Positions 30,337-39,091 of a stretch of 64,000 nucleotides of DNA are shown here, piece after piece (the first letter of the stretch is position 1; each line of letters opens with the position of its first letter). The translations under genes were made by a program, and so were the position numbers. This DNA comes from Aminobacter niigataensis (GTDB lineage: Bacteria; Pseudomonadota; Alphaproteobacteria; Rhizobiales; Rhizobiaceae), in NCBI RefSeq assembly GCF_014200015.1, contig NZ_JACHOT010000001.1, positions 496,001-560,000 on the forward strand. The letters run 5' to 3'. The notes under the pieces are model-generated. The model was not told where the DNA came from. It ran no database searches and was given only the letters and a program-made list of their open reading frames with translations.

Positions 30337-31118
30337 TTTTGCCCCAAAAGTTCAGCGCGCAGCGAAACGATGCCGCCGACAACGATGAGGGCGGGCGAAA
30401 TTACCTTTTCGCGCTCGGCGGTGGCAACCAGCGTGCCGAGCGTCGCGGTGATCGTGCGTTCCTCGGGCGTCGAGGCGTTCTCGACGAATGCGGCCGGCGT
30501 GTCCGCCAACAGTCCGCCGCGCAGAAGCTCGGCGACTGTTTCGGGCATGTGCGTCAGACCCATATAGATGACGATGGGCTGGCCAGTGCGGGCAAGGGCT
30601 GCCCAGTCGGGCCGGTCGTCGCTGACAGCCGCAAAGCCCGTGGCCAGGATGATCGCGCCGTTGACGCCGCGCATGGTCGCGGGAATGCCGGCCGAGGACA
30701 GGCCGCCGAAGGCCGAGGTGATGCCCGAGAGCACACGCCAGGGAATGTTCTCGCGGGTCAGAACCAGCGCTTCCTCGGCACCACGCCCGAAGACGAAGGG
30801 ATGGCCGCCCTTGAGCCGCACGACCTTGCGGCCCTCGCGCGCCAGCTTCACAAGCAGCGCGTTGATGTCGCCCTGCGGGATCGACAGCCGGCCGCCGCGC
30901 TTGCCGACGAAGAACTTTTCGGCCTGCTCGGCAACCGCGACGATCTCGGGCGACACCAGCGCATCATGCACCAACGCATCGGCCTGCGCGAGCGCCGAGA
31001 GCACATCGAGCGTCAGCAGGCCCGGGTCTCCCGGCCCAGCGCCCGCAAGCCAGACTTGGCCGGGCTCAAGCACGCGCTGCTTGTAGTTCAAACGTGCGAT
31101 AGCGTTTTCGAGTGTCAT
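30333..31118 (-). CDS. cobA: Uroporphyrinogen-III C-methyltransferase
   Basis: A 261-aa SAM-dependent enzyme that methylates uroporphyrinogen III at C2 and C7 to precorrin-2, the branch point to cobalamin and siroheme. Marks are VWLAGAGPGDPGLLTLDVL, the VVRLKGGHPFVFGRGAEE region and the GITSAFGGLSSAGIP region. No fused CysG dehydrogenase part exists, so this is the stand-alone CobA type. It is the first gene of its operon; only 53 bp separate it from the divergent cbiD start, and I see no riboswitch there. Confidence 0.96.
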   Translation of the reverse strand: MTLENAIARLNYKQRVLEPGQVWLAGAGPGDPGLLTLDVLSALAQADALVHDALVSPEIVAVAEQAEKFFVGKRGGRLSIPQGDINALLVKLAREGRKVVRLKGGHPFVFGRGAEEALVLTRENIPWRVLSGITSAFGGLSSAGIPATMRGVNGAIILATGFAAVSDDRPDWAALARTGQPIVIYMGLTHMPETVAELLRGGLLADTPAAFVENASTPEERTITATLGTLVATAEREKVISPALIVVGGIVSLRAELLGQK

Positions 31119-31171
31119 GCGTGTCGCTTTCGCCGATGACGCACAGGCTCGGCAAGCCTATAGATCGCGTC

Positions 31172-32287
31172 ATGAATGAAGAAGATCGTCCGCTCAAGCG
31201 CGGCTGGACCACCGGCGCCTGCGCCACCGCCGCCACCAAGGCGGCGTGCCTGGCGTTGAAGACGGGGCAGTTTCCCGATCCGGTGGAAATCACCTTGCCG
31301 GGCGGCCTGAACGTGGCCTTTGCGCTCGCGAAAAGCGAGCGCGGCGACGGCTGGGCCATGGCTGGCATCGTCAAGGACGCCGGCGACGACCCTGACGTCA
31401 CGCACGGCGCGCTCGTGATGAGCACGGTGCGGCCAAGCGCTGTCGGCAGCGGTATTGTCTTCAAGGCGGGCAAGGGCGTCGGCACGGTGACGCGGCCGGG
31501 CCTGCCGATCCCGCCGGGAGAAGCCTCGATCAACCCGGTGCCGCGCAAGATGATCGCCGGCGTCGTGACTGAAGTTCTCGGCGAGGGCGCCGATGTCGAG
31601 GTCGAGATTTCCGTCGCCGGCGGCGAGGAGATGGCGCTGAAGACGCTCAATCCGCGTCTCGGCATCCTCGGCGGCATCTCGATCCTGGGAACGACGGGGA
31701 TCGTCATTCCCTATTCCTGCTCGGCCTGGATCCATTCCATCCATCGTGGCGTCGACGTGGCGCGCGCCATGGGCTTCGAGCATGTCGCGGGCTCCACCGG
31801 CAACGCCTCCGAGATTGCGGTCCAGAAATTCCATGGCCTGCACGAGGTGCAACTGATCGACATGGGTGACTTCGTCGGCGGCATGCTGAAATACGTCCGC
31901 GCCCATCCGGTGCCGAAGGTCACCATTGCCGGGGGCGTCGCCAAGATGACCAAGCTGGCGCAAGGTCTGCTCGACCTGCATTCGAGCCGTGGCTCGGCCG
32001 ATCTCGACGGGTTGGCTGCGGTCGCTGTCGAGGCCGGGGCGGACGCCGCGCTCGAGGCTCGCATCAAAGGTGCCAACACCGTCGCGGAAGCCTTCATCGA
32101 GGCCAATAAGGCGGGCATCGCCATCGGTGACGCGGTGGGAAGCGCTGCCTGGCGCACGGCAGCGGCGGTATTCGACAATCCCGATATCGCCGTCGAGATC
32201 CTGGTCTTCAACCGTGAGGGTGAACTGATGGGGCATGCGCCCTTCGCCGCCTCTCATAGCCCGTCGCGGCCCCTGAAGCGGCGCTGA
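31172..32287 (+). CDS. cbiD: Cobalt-precorrin-5B C1-methyltransferase (CbiD)
   Basis: A 371-aa enzyme of the anaerobic-type branch. It has the family start [18 protein letters not shown], the central [14 protein letters not shown] segment, [17 protein letters not shown] and, later, [10 protein letters not shown]. In Salmonella-type pathways CbiD methylates C1 after the loss of the C2 fragment. Here it sits among oxygen-dependent genes with no cobF, so it probably does the same job for the metal-free intermediate, which is an inference. Start 31172 gives [12 protein letters not shown]; 31136 is an alternative. Its last 34 bp overlap the 3' end of cobM tail to tail. Confidence 0.93.
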   Translation: MNEEDRPLKRGWTTGACATAATKAACLALKTGQFPDPVEITLPGGLNVAFALAKSERGDGWAMAGIVKDAGDDPDVTHGALVMSTVRPSAVGSGIVFKAGKGVGTVTRPGLPIPPGEASINPVPRKMIAGVVTEVLGEGADVEVEISVAGGEEMALKTLNPRLGILGGISILGTTGIVIPYSCSAWIHSIHRGVDVARAMGFEHVAGSTGNASEIAVQKFHGLHEVQLIDMGDFVGGMLKYVRAHPVPKVTIAGGVAKMTKLAQGLLDLHSSRGSADLDGLAAVAVEAGADAALEARIKGANTVAEAFIEANKAGIAIGDAVGSAAWRTAAAVFDNPDIAVEILVFNREGELMGHAPFAASHSPSRPLKRR

Positions 32288-33018
32288 TAATAGGCGTCGT
32301 AGAGCGAGCTTTCGCGAAAGTCCTCCGCCGCCAGCGACTGGCCGACGAAGATGATGGCGGTGCGCTCGATCGGGTCCTTGGCCAGTTCGGCCGCAATCGT
32401 CGACAGTGTGCCCCTGACGATGCGCTCGTCCGGCCAGGAGGCGCGGAAGACGACCGCGACCGGGCAATCCGGACCGTAATGTGGTGTCAGCTCCGTCACG
32501 ACCTGGTCGATGGCGTGGATGGACAGATGGACGGCCAGCGTCGCGCCGGTGCGAGCAAAGCCCGAGAGGGTTTCGCCAGGCGGCATCTTCGAGGCGCGGC
32601 CGGACGTGCGGGTCAGCACCAGACTCTGGGCGATTTCCGGGATGGTCAGCTCGCGCTTCAGCGCTGCCGCGGCCGCGGCGAAGGAGGGAACGCCGGGGGT
32701 GAGCGTGTAGGGGATACCGTTTCTGTCCAGCCGGCGGATCTGCTCGGCGACTGCGCTCCATACCGAAAGATCGCCCGAATGCAGGCGCGCCACGTCATGG
32801 CCCGCCTTGTGGGCGGCGACATATTCGGCCTCGATCTCGTCGAGCGACATCGGCGCGGTGTCGACCAGCCGCGCTTCGGCGGGGCAATAAGTCAAAAGCT
32901 CCGGCGAGACGATGGAGCCGGCATAGAGGCAGACCGGGCAGGAGCCGAGCAGGCGGCTGCCGCGCACGGTGATGAGGTCTGCCGCGCCCGGGCCGGCGCC
33001 GATGAAATGGACGGTCAA
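32254..33018 (-). CDS. cobM: Precorrin-4 C11-methyltransferase
   Basis: A 254-aa SAM-dependent methyltransferase that adds a methyl group at C11 of precorrin-4. It shows the tetrapyrrole-methylase pattern: [18 protein letters not shown] near the start, then [24 protein letters not shown] and [15 protein letters not shown]. It overlaps the upstream cobE by 4 bp and is the last gene of the cobL-cobE-cobM unit. Its 3' end overlaps cbiD on the other strand, so the two transcripts are antisense over 34 bp. Confidence 0.95.
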   Translation of the reverse strand: MTVHFIGAGPGAADLITVRGSRLLGSCPVCLYAGSIVSPELLTYCPAEARLVDTAPMSLDEIEAEYVAAHKAGHDVARLHSGDLSVWSAVAEQIRRLDRNGIPYTLTPGVPSFAAAAAALKRELTIPEIAQSLVLTRTSGRASKMPPGETLSGFARTGATLAVHLSIHAIDQVVTELTPHYGPDCPVAVVFRASWPDERIVRGTLSTIAAELAKDPIERTAIIFVGQSLAAEDFRESSLYDAYYQRRFRGRDGL

Positions 33019-33401
33019 GCAGGGGCTCCAGAGGTAGCGATGGCGCAGGTGGCGGGGCCGACGATTATGCGCGGGCCGAGCAGGCTCGAGCCTTCACCGG
33101 CGGCGGCGAGGGCTGACGCTTCCGAAACGGACGGCGTGCCTGCGGCCTGCTGCGAGGCCTGCGAATGGCTGAGCGTACGTGGCGCCGCGGAGCCGAGCGC
33201 CGCGTCGTCGATGACAAGCAGAGGAAGGTCGAGCCGCCGGGCGGCGGCCAAAATGCCCAGTTCGTCGCGCTTCAGTGTTGCGGTGGCGAGCGCAGTCAGT
33301 GCTGTAACCGCGAGGCCATGCGCTTCGAGCGCGGTTTCGATTGCCGAAAGGATGTCTTCGTGCGCCGCGCCTTTGCGGCAGCCGATGCCTGCGACCATCA
33401 T
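33015..33401 (-). CDS. cobE: Cobalamin biosynthesis protein CobE
   Basis: A 128-aa protein with the CbiG C-terminal-like fold ([21 protein letters not shown] at the N-terminus, LLVIDDAAL in the middle and ATCAIATSG at the end). CobE is needed in the aerobic pathway in P. denitrificans but its reaction is not settled; it may bind corrin intermediates. The start at 33401 overlaps the cobL stop in an ATGA arrangement; a second ATG follows at once. Gene order cobL-cobE-cobM. Confidence 0.88.
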   Translation of the reverse strand: MMVAGIGCRKGAAHEDILSAIETALEAHGLAVTALTALATATLKRDELGILAAARRLDLPLLVIDDAALGSAAPRTLSHSQASQQAAGTPSVSEASALAAAGEGSSLLGPRIIVGPATCAIATSGAPA

Positions 33402-34630
33402 GGCTTGACCCAGCTCCACTGCGTGACCGGCATCGCCGGCCGCCAGCCGGTCATCGTGCCAACAGGGGCGGCGCGGGAGACTTGAAGGCGCAGAAGCTCA
33501 CCGCCGAGCGCGGCATGGCGGGCGAGCAGCAGCGTTTCCATTTCGAGCGTGACGGCGTTGGCGACGAGGCGGCCGCCGGAACGAAGGGCTGCGATGGCCG
33601 TATCGAAGACGCCTGCATTCGAACCGCCGCCGCCGATGAAGATGACGTCAGGCGTCGGCAGGCGGGTCAAGGCGTCCGGTGCAGCACCCCGGACAACCTT
33701 CAGGCCCGGCACGCCGCAGGCACTGGCGTTGCGCTCGATGCGGTCGGCGCGCTCGGCATTGTGCTCGATGGCGATGGCGCGCAGCGAGGGATGGCAAAGC
33801 ATCCACTCGATGGAGATCGAGCCCGAGCCGGCGCCTATGTCCCACAACAGCTCGCCACGGCGCGGGGCGAGGGCCGACAGCGTCATGGCGCGGATATCGC
33901 GCTTGGTGATCTGGCCGTCATGCTCGAACAGATCGTCTGCAAGGCCCGAGGCCAACGGCAGGGTTCGTGCCTGCGGACTTGATTCAAGCTCCAGCGCCAG
34001 GACGTTGAGCGGGTTGATGTTTTCGAGATCGAAGCCACCGGCGGTCGTGACACGGATGCGCTCATTTTCACCGCCCAGCGCTTCGAGCACTGTCAGGCGC
34101 GATGCGCCGAAGCCGCTGTCGGCGATGAGTGCTGCGATCTGTGCGGGCGCTTCGCCGTCGGAGGTCAGCGCGATGACGCGCCCGCTCGGTTGCAGCAGCG
34201 GTCGGATCAGGTCGATAGCGTGGCCATGAAGCGACACCGTCTCGATGTCCTGCAGGGCCCAGCCAAGCCGCGACGCCGCCAGCGAGAAGGCCGACGGGGC
34301 GGGCAAGACACGCATCTCGGTTGATGGCACGACACGCGAGAGCGTGACGCCGACGCCATGGAGGAACGGATCACCCGAGGCCAGCACGCAGATTTTTTGG
34401 CCGCGCAGGGCAACGACATCGCGCATTTCGCTGTCGAAGGGCGTCGGCCAAAGCCGCGCTGCGCCGCGGATCAGTTCGGCGGCGAGCGTCAGATGGCGCT
34501 TGCCGCCGAAGACGTGGGCAGCGCCTGATATCGCGCGCTTGGCCTCGTCGCCGAGACCCGCTACACCGTCCTCGCCGATGCCGACGACGGTGAGCCATTT
34601 TTGCGTCGGTGCGTCGAACTCAGCAGGCAT
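33398..34630 (-). CDS. cobL: Precorrin-6Y C5,15-methyltransferase (decarboxylating)
   Basis: A 410-aa two-domain enzyme. The N-terminal half is a tetrapyrrole methylase (TVVGIGEDGVAGL, ICVLASGDPFLHGVG) and the C-terminal half a Rossmann-type methyltransferase (LWDIGAGSGSISIEWML, then IGGGGSNAGVFD). Together they methylate C5 and C15 and decarboxylate the C12 acetate. ATG 34630 gives the family start MPAEFDAPTQKW; about 74 upstream codons are antisense to cobK. The start codon abuts that of cobK on the other strand. Confidence 0.94.
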   Translation of the reverse strand: MPAEFDAPTQKWLTVVGIGEDGVAGLGDEAKRAISGAAHVFGGKRHLTLAAELIRGAARLWPTPFDSEMRDVVALRGQKICVLASGDPFLHGVGVTLSRVVPSTEMRVLPAPSAFSLAASRLGWALQDIETVSLHGHAIDLIRPLLQPSGRVIALTSDGEAPAQIAALIADSGFGASRLTVLEALGGENERIRVTTAGGFDLENINPLNVLALELESSPQARTLPLASGLADDLFEHDGQITKRDIRAMTLSALAPRRGELLWDIGAGSGSISIEWMLCHPSLRAIAIEHNAERADRIERNASACGVPGLKVVRGAAPDALTRLPTPDVIFIGGGGSNAGVFDTAIAALRSGGRLVANAVTLEMETLLLARHAALGGELLRLQVSRAAPVGTMTGWRPAMPVTQWSWVKP

Positions 34631-34631
34631 G

Positions 34632-35399
34632 ATGACCCACCGCATTCTGATCCTGGGCGGAACCACCGAAGCGCGACAGCTGGCGGCGAAGCTTGCTATG
34701 CGTGGCGATCTCGACATCACCCTTTCGTTGGCGGGCCGGACTGAAAAGCCGGTCGAGCAACCTGTGCCCGTGCGCGTGGGCGGGTTTGGCGGCGCGCAGG
34801 GGCTGACAGACTGGCTGGCCGAGCACAAGACCGACCTTCTGATCGATGCCACGCATCCCTATGCGGCGCGCATCTCGGCCAATGCGGCGGAGGCGGCGCG
34901 GATTGCCAGTGTGCCGATTTTCGCCCTGCGCCGCGCGGGCTGGGAGCCCGTCGAAGGCGATCTCTGGACGCTGGTCGACAATGCCGAAGAGGCCGTAGGT
35001 GCGCTGGGCAACAAGCCGTGCCGGGTTTTCCTGGCGCTCGGCCGGCAGGAAGTCGCGGCCTTCGAGACCGCCCCCCAGCATGCCTATGTCATTCGCAGCG
35101 TCGATCCGATCGAGCCGCCGCTCGGCGTGCCTGAAGCGACCTATATCCTGGCGCGCGGGCCGTTTCGCGAAGCGGATGAAAGGGCACTGCTCGAGGCGCA
35201 AAAGATCGACGTCATCGTCGCCAAGAACAGCGGCGGGCAGGCGACCTACGGCAAGATCGCGGCGGCCAGGCAGCTCGGCATCGAGGTGATCCTGTTTTGC
35301 CGGCCGCAGCTGCCCGAGGTGCCGTCGGCTCCCAGCGTCTCTGCGATGGCCGAGATGGTCGATCATTTCGCTGCCCCGGCGGAAAAGCGCGGTGTGTAG
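34632..35399 (+). CDS. cobK: Precorrin-6A reductase
   Basis: A 255-aa NADPH-dependent enzyme that reduces the C18-C19 double bond of precorrin-6A. The start THRILILGGTTEARQLA is a typical nucleotide-binding opening, followed by LLIDATHPYAARIS and later VIVAKNSGG and TYGKIAAAR. An ATG one codon earlier (34629) is in frame and would overlap the cobL start by 2 bp. The last 37 bp overlap the 3' end of cobJ on the other strand. It is the only plus-strand gene between cbiD and nuoA. Confidence 0.94.
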   Translation: MTHRILILGGTTEARQLAAKLAMRGDLDITLSLAGRTEKPVEQPVPVRVGGFGGAQGLTDWLAEHKTDLLIDATHPYAARISANAAEAARIASVPIFALRRAGWEPVEGDLWTLVDNAEEAVGALGNKPCRVFLALGRQEVAAFETAPQHAYVIRSVDPIEPPLGVPEATYILARGPFREADERALLEAQKIDVIVAKNSGGQATYGKIAAARQLGIEVILFCRPQLPEVPSAPSVSAMAEMVDHFAAPAEKRGV

Positions 35400-36127
35400 A
35401 CCAGCGGTGGCTTGCCGTCGCGCTCGATCAGGCGCGTCTCGGGCGAGCCGATGATGACGCAGGTCGCCATGTCGGCATTTTCCGCAGCGGCTTCGCCGAG
35501 CGTGAAAATCTGGATGCGCTCGTCGGGCCGGCCGGCGGCGCGGCCGAAGATGATGGGCGTCGCGGCTGGCAGGTGAGCGCGCAGCGTCTCCAACGCGCTA
35601 CCGAGCTGCCAGGGACGAGCCTTGCTGATCGGGTTATAGAGCGAAATGACGAAGCCGGCCTGGGCGACCGCCGCCAGGCGGCGCTCTATCAGTTCCCACG
35701 GCTTCAGATTGTCCGACAGGTTGATGGCGCAGAAGTCGTGGCCGAGCGGCGCGCCGACACGAGCCGCGACGGCCAGCATCGCAGTGACGCCGGGAACGAC
35801 CGCCAGATCGATGTCGCGCCATTCCCTGGGGCCGGCTTCAATCGCCTCGCAGACCGCAGCTGCCATGGCGAAAACGCCGGGGTCGCCGCCGGAGACGACA
35901 GCCACATTGTGACCGGCGGCGGCCATTTCGAGGGCGGCGTTGGAGCGGGAGATCTCCTCGCGGTTGTCGGAGGCGACGCGCGTATGGTCGGGGCGCAGGT
36001 CGAGCCGGTCGAGATAAGGCTTGTAGCCGAAGAAATGGCTGGCCTCTGATACCGCGCGGCTGGCTTCCGGCGTGACCTGGTCCGGATTGCCGGGGCCGAG
36101 GCCGATGACGACGAGGCGGCCGCTCAA
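35363..36127 (-). CDS. cobJ: Precorrin-3B C17-methyltransferase
   Basis: A 254-aa SAM enzyme that methylates C17 and contracts the ring to give precorrin-4. Signature segments are LVVIGLGPGNPDQVTPEAS, VAVVSGGDPGVFAMAA, VVPGVTAMLAVAARVGAPLG and FVISLYNPISKARPW. It overlaps cobI by 4 bp and is the last gene of the DUF1636-cobW-cobN-cobG-cobH-cobI-cobJ run. It acts on the product of CobG. Confidence 0.95.
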   Translation of the reverse strand: MSGRLVVIGLGPGNPDQVTPEASRAVSEASHFFGYKPYLDRLDLRPDHTRVASDNREEISRSNAALEMAAAGHNVAVVSGGDPGVFAMAAAVCEAIEAGPREWRDIDLAVVPGVTAMLAVAARVGAPLGHDFCAINLSDNLKPWELIERRLAAVAQAGFVISLYNPISKARPWQLGSALETLRAHLPAATPIIFGRAAGRPDERIQIFTLGEAAAENADMATCVIIGSPETRLIERDGKPPLVYTPRFSAGAAK

Positions 36128-36876
36128 TTGTCCGCTCCCGGCTTGCCGGCCCAGCCGGGCACCAGCACGATGGCGAAGTAGGGCGCCTTGTCATCGGTCT
36201 TGTCGACCAGCTTCATGTGCTGCGTGTTCGGCATGGTGCCGCGCTCGACATAAAGGGCGCGGCCGAGCTTGCCGGTCGCTTCCAGGGCCTTGCGGATCTT
36301 GGGCAGGTTGCGGCCGACCTTCATGATGACGGCGGCGTCGGTGTCGGCGAGGCGGCGGGTGAGCTCGAACTCGCTCATCGTGCCCGGCAGCACCGACAGA
36401 ACGTCGTCGCCCTGGACGATGGGCACGCCGGTCTGCGACCAGCAGCCGGACATGGCGGTGACGCCCGGGATGACCTCGGTCGGATAGAGATGCGACAGGC
36501 GCGCATGCAGATGCATGTAGGAGCCGTAGAACAAGGGGTCGCCCTCCGACAGGATCGCCACGGTGCGGCCTTCGTCGAGATGGGCGGCCACGGTCTGGGC
36601 CGACTCTTCGTAGAAGCCAGTGATCGCTGAGCGGTAGTCGTCGTGATCCTTGTCGATCTCGGTGGTAACGGGATAGACGAGCGGCAGCTCGATCACGCCG
36701 TCGCGGAAATGCGCATCGGTGATGGTGCGGGCGTTGCCGTTGGCGCCGCGCTTGGCGAAGTGCGCGATCACGTCGGCCTCGGCCAGCGCGCGCACGGCCT
36801 TGACCGTCAAAAGCTCGGGATCGCCGGGTCCGGTGCCGACGCCGATCAGGCGGCCCTTTGCAGTGGCAGCGCTCAT
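36124..36876 (-). CDS. cobI: Precorrin-2 C20-methyltransferase
   Basis: A 250-aa tetrapyrrole methylase that adds the C20 methyl group, the first step after CobA. Segments: LIGVGTGPGDPELLTVKAV near the start, then VAILSEGDPLFYGSYM, EVIPGVTAMSGCWSQTG and AVIMKVGRNL. It overlaps cobH at its start and cobJ at its end by 4 bp each, showing tight translational coupling. Confidence 0.95.
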   Translation of the reverse strand: MSAATAKGRLIGVGTGPGDPELLTVKAVRALAEADVIAHFAKRGANGNARTITDAHFRDGVIELPLVYPVTTEIDKDHDDYRSAITGFYEESAQTVAAHLDEGRTVAILSEGDPLFYGSYMHLHARLSHLYPTEVIPGVTAMSGCWSQTGVPIVQGDDVLSVLPGTMSEFELTRRLADTDAAVIMKVGRNLPKIRKALEATGKLGRALYVERGTMPNTQHMKLVDKTDDKAPYFAIVLVPGWAGKPGADN

Positions 36877-37511
36877 ACGCCCGGCCTCGCCAGGGAGTTG
36901 AGGGCTGCAGCCGTCATGGCGCTGCCGCCGAGGCGGCCGCGCACGATGGCATAAGGCACGCCATAAGAATTCTCGGCCAGCGCGTCCTTGGATTCGGCAG
37001 CACCTACGAAGCCGACCGGCATGCCGATGATGGCGGCGGGTTTTGGTGCGCCGTCGCGCAGCTTTTCGAGCAGGTAGAACAGGGCGGTCGGCGCGTTGCC
37101 GATGGCGACCACAGAACCAGCCATCCGGTCACCCCACAGGTCAATTGCCGCAGCCGAACGGGTGTTGCCGACCTTTTGTGCGATCTCGGCCGTCTGCGGG
37201 TCGCGCAAGGTGCAGATCACTTCGTTGTCGGCGGGCAGGCGGGTGCGGGTGACGCCGCGCGCTACCATCTCGGCGTCGCAGAAGATCGGCGCGCCGGCCT
37301 TCAGAGCGCTGCGTGCTGCGGAGACGAAGTCCTCCGAGAAGACGAAGTGCTCGGCGGCCTCGACCAGGCCGCAGGCATGGATCATGCGCACGGCGACATC
37401 GGCCTCGGCCTCGGAGAAGCGCGATAGGTTGGCCTCCGAGCGGATGATGGCGAAGGAGCGTTCGTAGATGGCCGTGCCATCATGGATGTAGTCGTAGGCG
37501 GCCATGTTCAT
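36873..37511 (-). CDS. cobH: Precorrin-8X methylmutase
   Basis: A 212-aa enzyme that moves the C11 methyl group to C12, giving hydrogenobyrinate. The catalytic-region segment VRMIHACGLVEAAEHFVFSE, with the His that is conserved in CobH, is visible, as are GAPIFCDAEMVARGVTR and IIGMPVGFVGAAESKDAL. The start at 37511 overlaps the cobG stop (ATGA); a start two codons later (MAAYDYIHDG) is possible. It lies between cobG and cobI. Confidence 0.95.
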   Translation of the reverse strand: MNMAAYDYIHDGTAIYERSFAIIRSEANLSRFSEAEADVAVRMIHACGLVEAAEHFVFSEDFVSAARSALKAGAPIFCDAEMVARGVTRTRLPADNEVICTLRDPQTAEIAQKVGNTRSAAAIDLWGDRMAGSVVAIGNAPTALFYLLEKLRDGAPKPAAIIGMPVGFVGAAESKDALAENSYGVPYAIVRGRLGGSAMTAAALNSLARPGV

Positions 37512-39091
37512 TCCTGTGCCAGAGCTTGCGCGAGGCGCTTTGCGCCCAACCTTGCGAGGCAAGCGGCGGCATTTTCGTCCGGCTTGCGCGCTTGGGCGAG
37601 CAATTTCGTGAGGCGGCCCATGCCGCGCGCGGCTTCATATCCTGCGGTGTAGGCGGCCGGAAGGCCCTTCGCCGTTCCGCCGACGACAAATGCCGCGCCT
37701 TTTTCGTCACCGACGATGGTCAGCGCCGCTGGGCCGGGATGGGCGCAGCCCTTGGCGCAACCGGAGACGTGGAGCGAGAGTGTGGGGTCGAGGCCTGAGC
37801 CGAAGTCTGCTGCAATCTCGGCGGCGACGTCGCGGGCGGCGATCATGCCCGACGCGCAGGCCGGCGCGCCAGGACAGGCGGCAATGCGGATGCGGGGATC
37901 GGTGGGCGAGGTGACGAGGCCGAGGGTTTTGGCAGTGGCGGTGAGCGTGACGGCGGCGGCGCGGTCGAGGCCCATGATGAGAAGGGTTCGGCTCGGGGCA
38001 GGGCGGATGCCGGTGGCGCCGTGTTCGGTCGCGGCAATGCAGAAGTCGATCAGGGTGGCGGCGTCGATGCTGCCGAAGGGCAGGGCGATGCCGAGCGCGA
38101 TTCGGCCATCGGTGAGCGGCAGGATTCCGATTGGGGATGAATCGGTTGCGCGGGAGTGTTCAGAATTTGAATCATTTGCGCTGACAGCATCTGACGAGAG
38201 GTTGCGTTTCTTCGCGCCCCCCTCTGTCCTGCCGGACATCTCCCCCACAAGGGGGGAGATTGGCAGCTTCGGCGCTTCCGTTCGTTCTGCAACCGTGTCG
38301 GTGGTCGAAAGTACGACGTTCCCAGGCGAGGCTTCGTGCTTCGCTTCCCCCGCGAGCGCAGGCGCCGATGCAGGCCTGATCTCCCCCCTTGTGGGGGAGA
38401 TGTCCGGCAGGACAGAGGGGGGTGGGAAGGAATGAGAGGCTTCCGGTCCTTTGGTGGCGACACGCACCGTCTCAAGGTCACGTGCGCGGCCTTGCCGGCC
38501 GAGCGCCGCAATTGCGCGCAGGATGCCGAGCGTGGCCACGCAGGCAGCACCTGCATCAAACTCACCGACCAAGCGCGCTGTAGTCTCATCGCCAGCCGCC
38601 GACAGGCGCCAATGTTCGCCATCCACTGCGACAAGCCTGACGTCGCCCATGATGGCGCCAAGCTCGATCTGGCCACGGTCGTCAACGACGACAGATACCT
38701 TGGGGCCGAGGCGCCTGGCGAGGCCAGCCTCAGCTATGGCCAAACGTATGGCTGCGGCCAACGGTGCGGGATTGGCAATTTCCATCGGATCAATCCCGGC
38801 GAGCGGGCTTGTATCGACCGGCACGCCGCTACGCACCGCGATGCCGAGCGAATCGACTTCCTCGGCCAGCAAGCAGGCGCTCGCCGCCGTCAGGCCCCTG
38901 ATCTGGATGCTGCCGCGCGCGGTGACCTCGACGATGCCGTTGCCATGGCGCTGGGCGGATTCACAGAGTCCGATCAAGGTGTTGGGCGCGAGTTCTCCAG
39001 CGAGCGGATTGATCCGGACCAAAAGGCCGTCGCCGGTCTGCATCGGCGCGGACAAAGCGGGGCAGGCGCCGCGACGGGAGAAACTCGTCAT
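37508..39091 (-). CDS. cobG: Precorrin-3B synthase, with palindromic-repeat insertion
   Basis: A 527-aa protein. CobG uses O2 and an Fe4S4-siroheme-like centre to convert precorrin-3A to precorrin-3B. The two ferredoxin-like half domains of the sulfite reductase family are present; the cluster ligands appear as C406, C412 (CPGAPAC) and C445, C449 (GCAKGC). Between the halves, residues about 224-292 are encoded by an inverted pair of palindromic elements (38217-38421) and low-complexity flanks, which explains the length compared with about 460 aa for the classic enzyme. The frame stays open, so the protein is probably functional. The start 39091 overlaps the cobN stop (ATGA). Confidence 0.92.
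   Translation of the reverse strand: MTSFSRRGACPALSAPMQTGDGLLVRINPLAGELAPNTLIGLCESAQRHGNGIVEVTARGSIQIRGLTAASACLLAEEVDSLGIAVRSGVPVDTSPLAGIDPMEIANPAPLAAAIRLAIAEAGLARRLGPKVSVVVDDRGQIELGAIMGDVRLVAVDGEHWRLSAAGDETTARLVGEFDAGAACVATLGILRAIAALGRQGRARDLETVRVATKGPEASHSFPPPSVLPDISPTRGEIRPASAPALAGEAKHEASPGNVVLSTTDTVAERTEAPKLPISPLVGEMSGRTEGGAKKRNLSSDAVSANDSNSEHSRATDSSPIGILPLTDGRIALGIALPFGSIDAATLIDFCIAATEHGATGIRPAPSRTLLIMGLDRAAAVTLTATAKTLGLVTSPTDPRIRIAACPGAPACASGMIAARDVAAEIAADFGSGLDPTLSLHVSGCAKGCAHPGPAALTIVGDEKGAAFVVGGTAKGLPAAYTAGYEAARGMGRLTKLLAQARKPDENAAACLARLGAKRLAQALAQE
38217..38260 (-). repeat. Palindromic element copy A, in cobG
   Basis: A 44-bp element; read on the minus strand (the coding strand of cobG) it begins ATCTCCCCCC and ends AGAGGGGGG and encodes ISPLVGEMSGRTEGG. 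It contains two small hairpins, one with GTCC/GGAC arms and one with ATCTCCCCC/GGGGGAGAT arms. It is exactly complementary, without mismatch, to copy B 117 bp away. Confidence 0.93.
38378..38421 (+). repeat. Palindromic element copy B, in cobG
   Basis: The same 44-bp element in the opposite orientation to copy A, an identical inverted copy. On the cobG coding strand it reads PPSVLPDISPTRGEI. The A-B pair spans 38217-38421 (205 bp) and could form a 44-bp stem in the cobG mRNA or in single-stranded DNA. Confidence 0.93.

Noticed and set aside
31119-31171. Second cobalamin riboswitch between cobA and cbiD
   Set aside because: The gap is only 53 bp and shows no B12 box or aptamer blocks.
37508-39091. 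cobG as a pseudogene because of the insertion
   Set aside because: The frame is open from start to stop, the cluster-ligand cysteines are present and both neighbours overlap it by ATGA, so it is probably a working gene.
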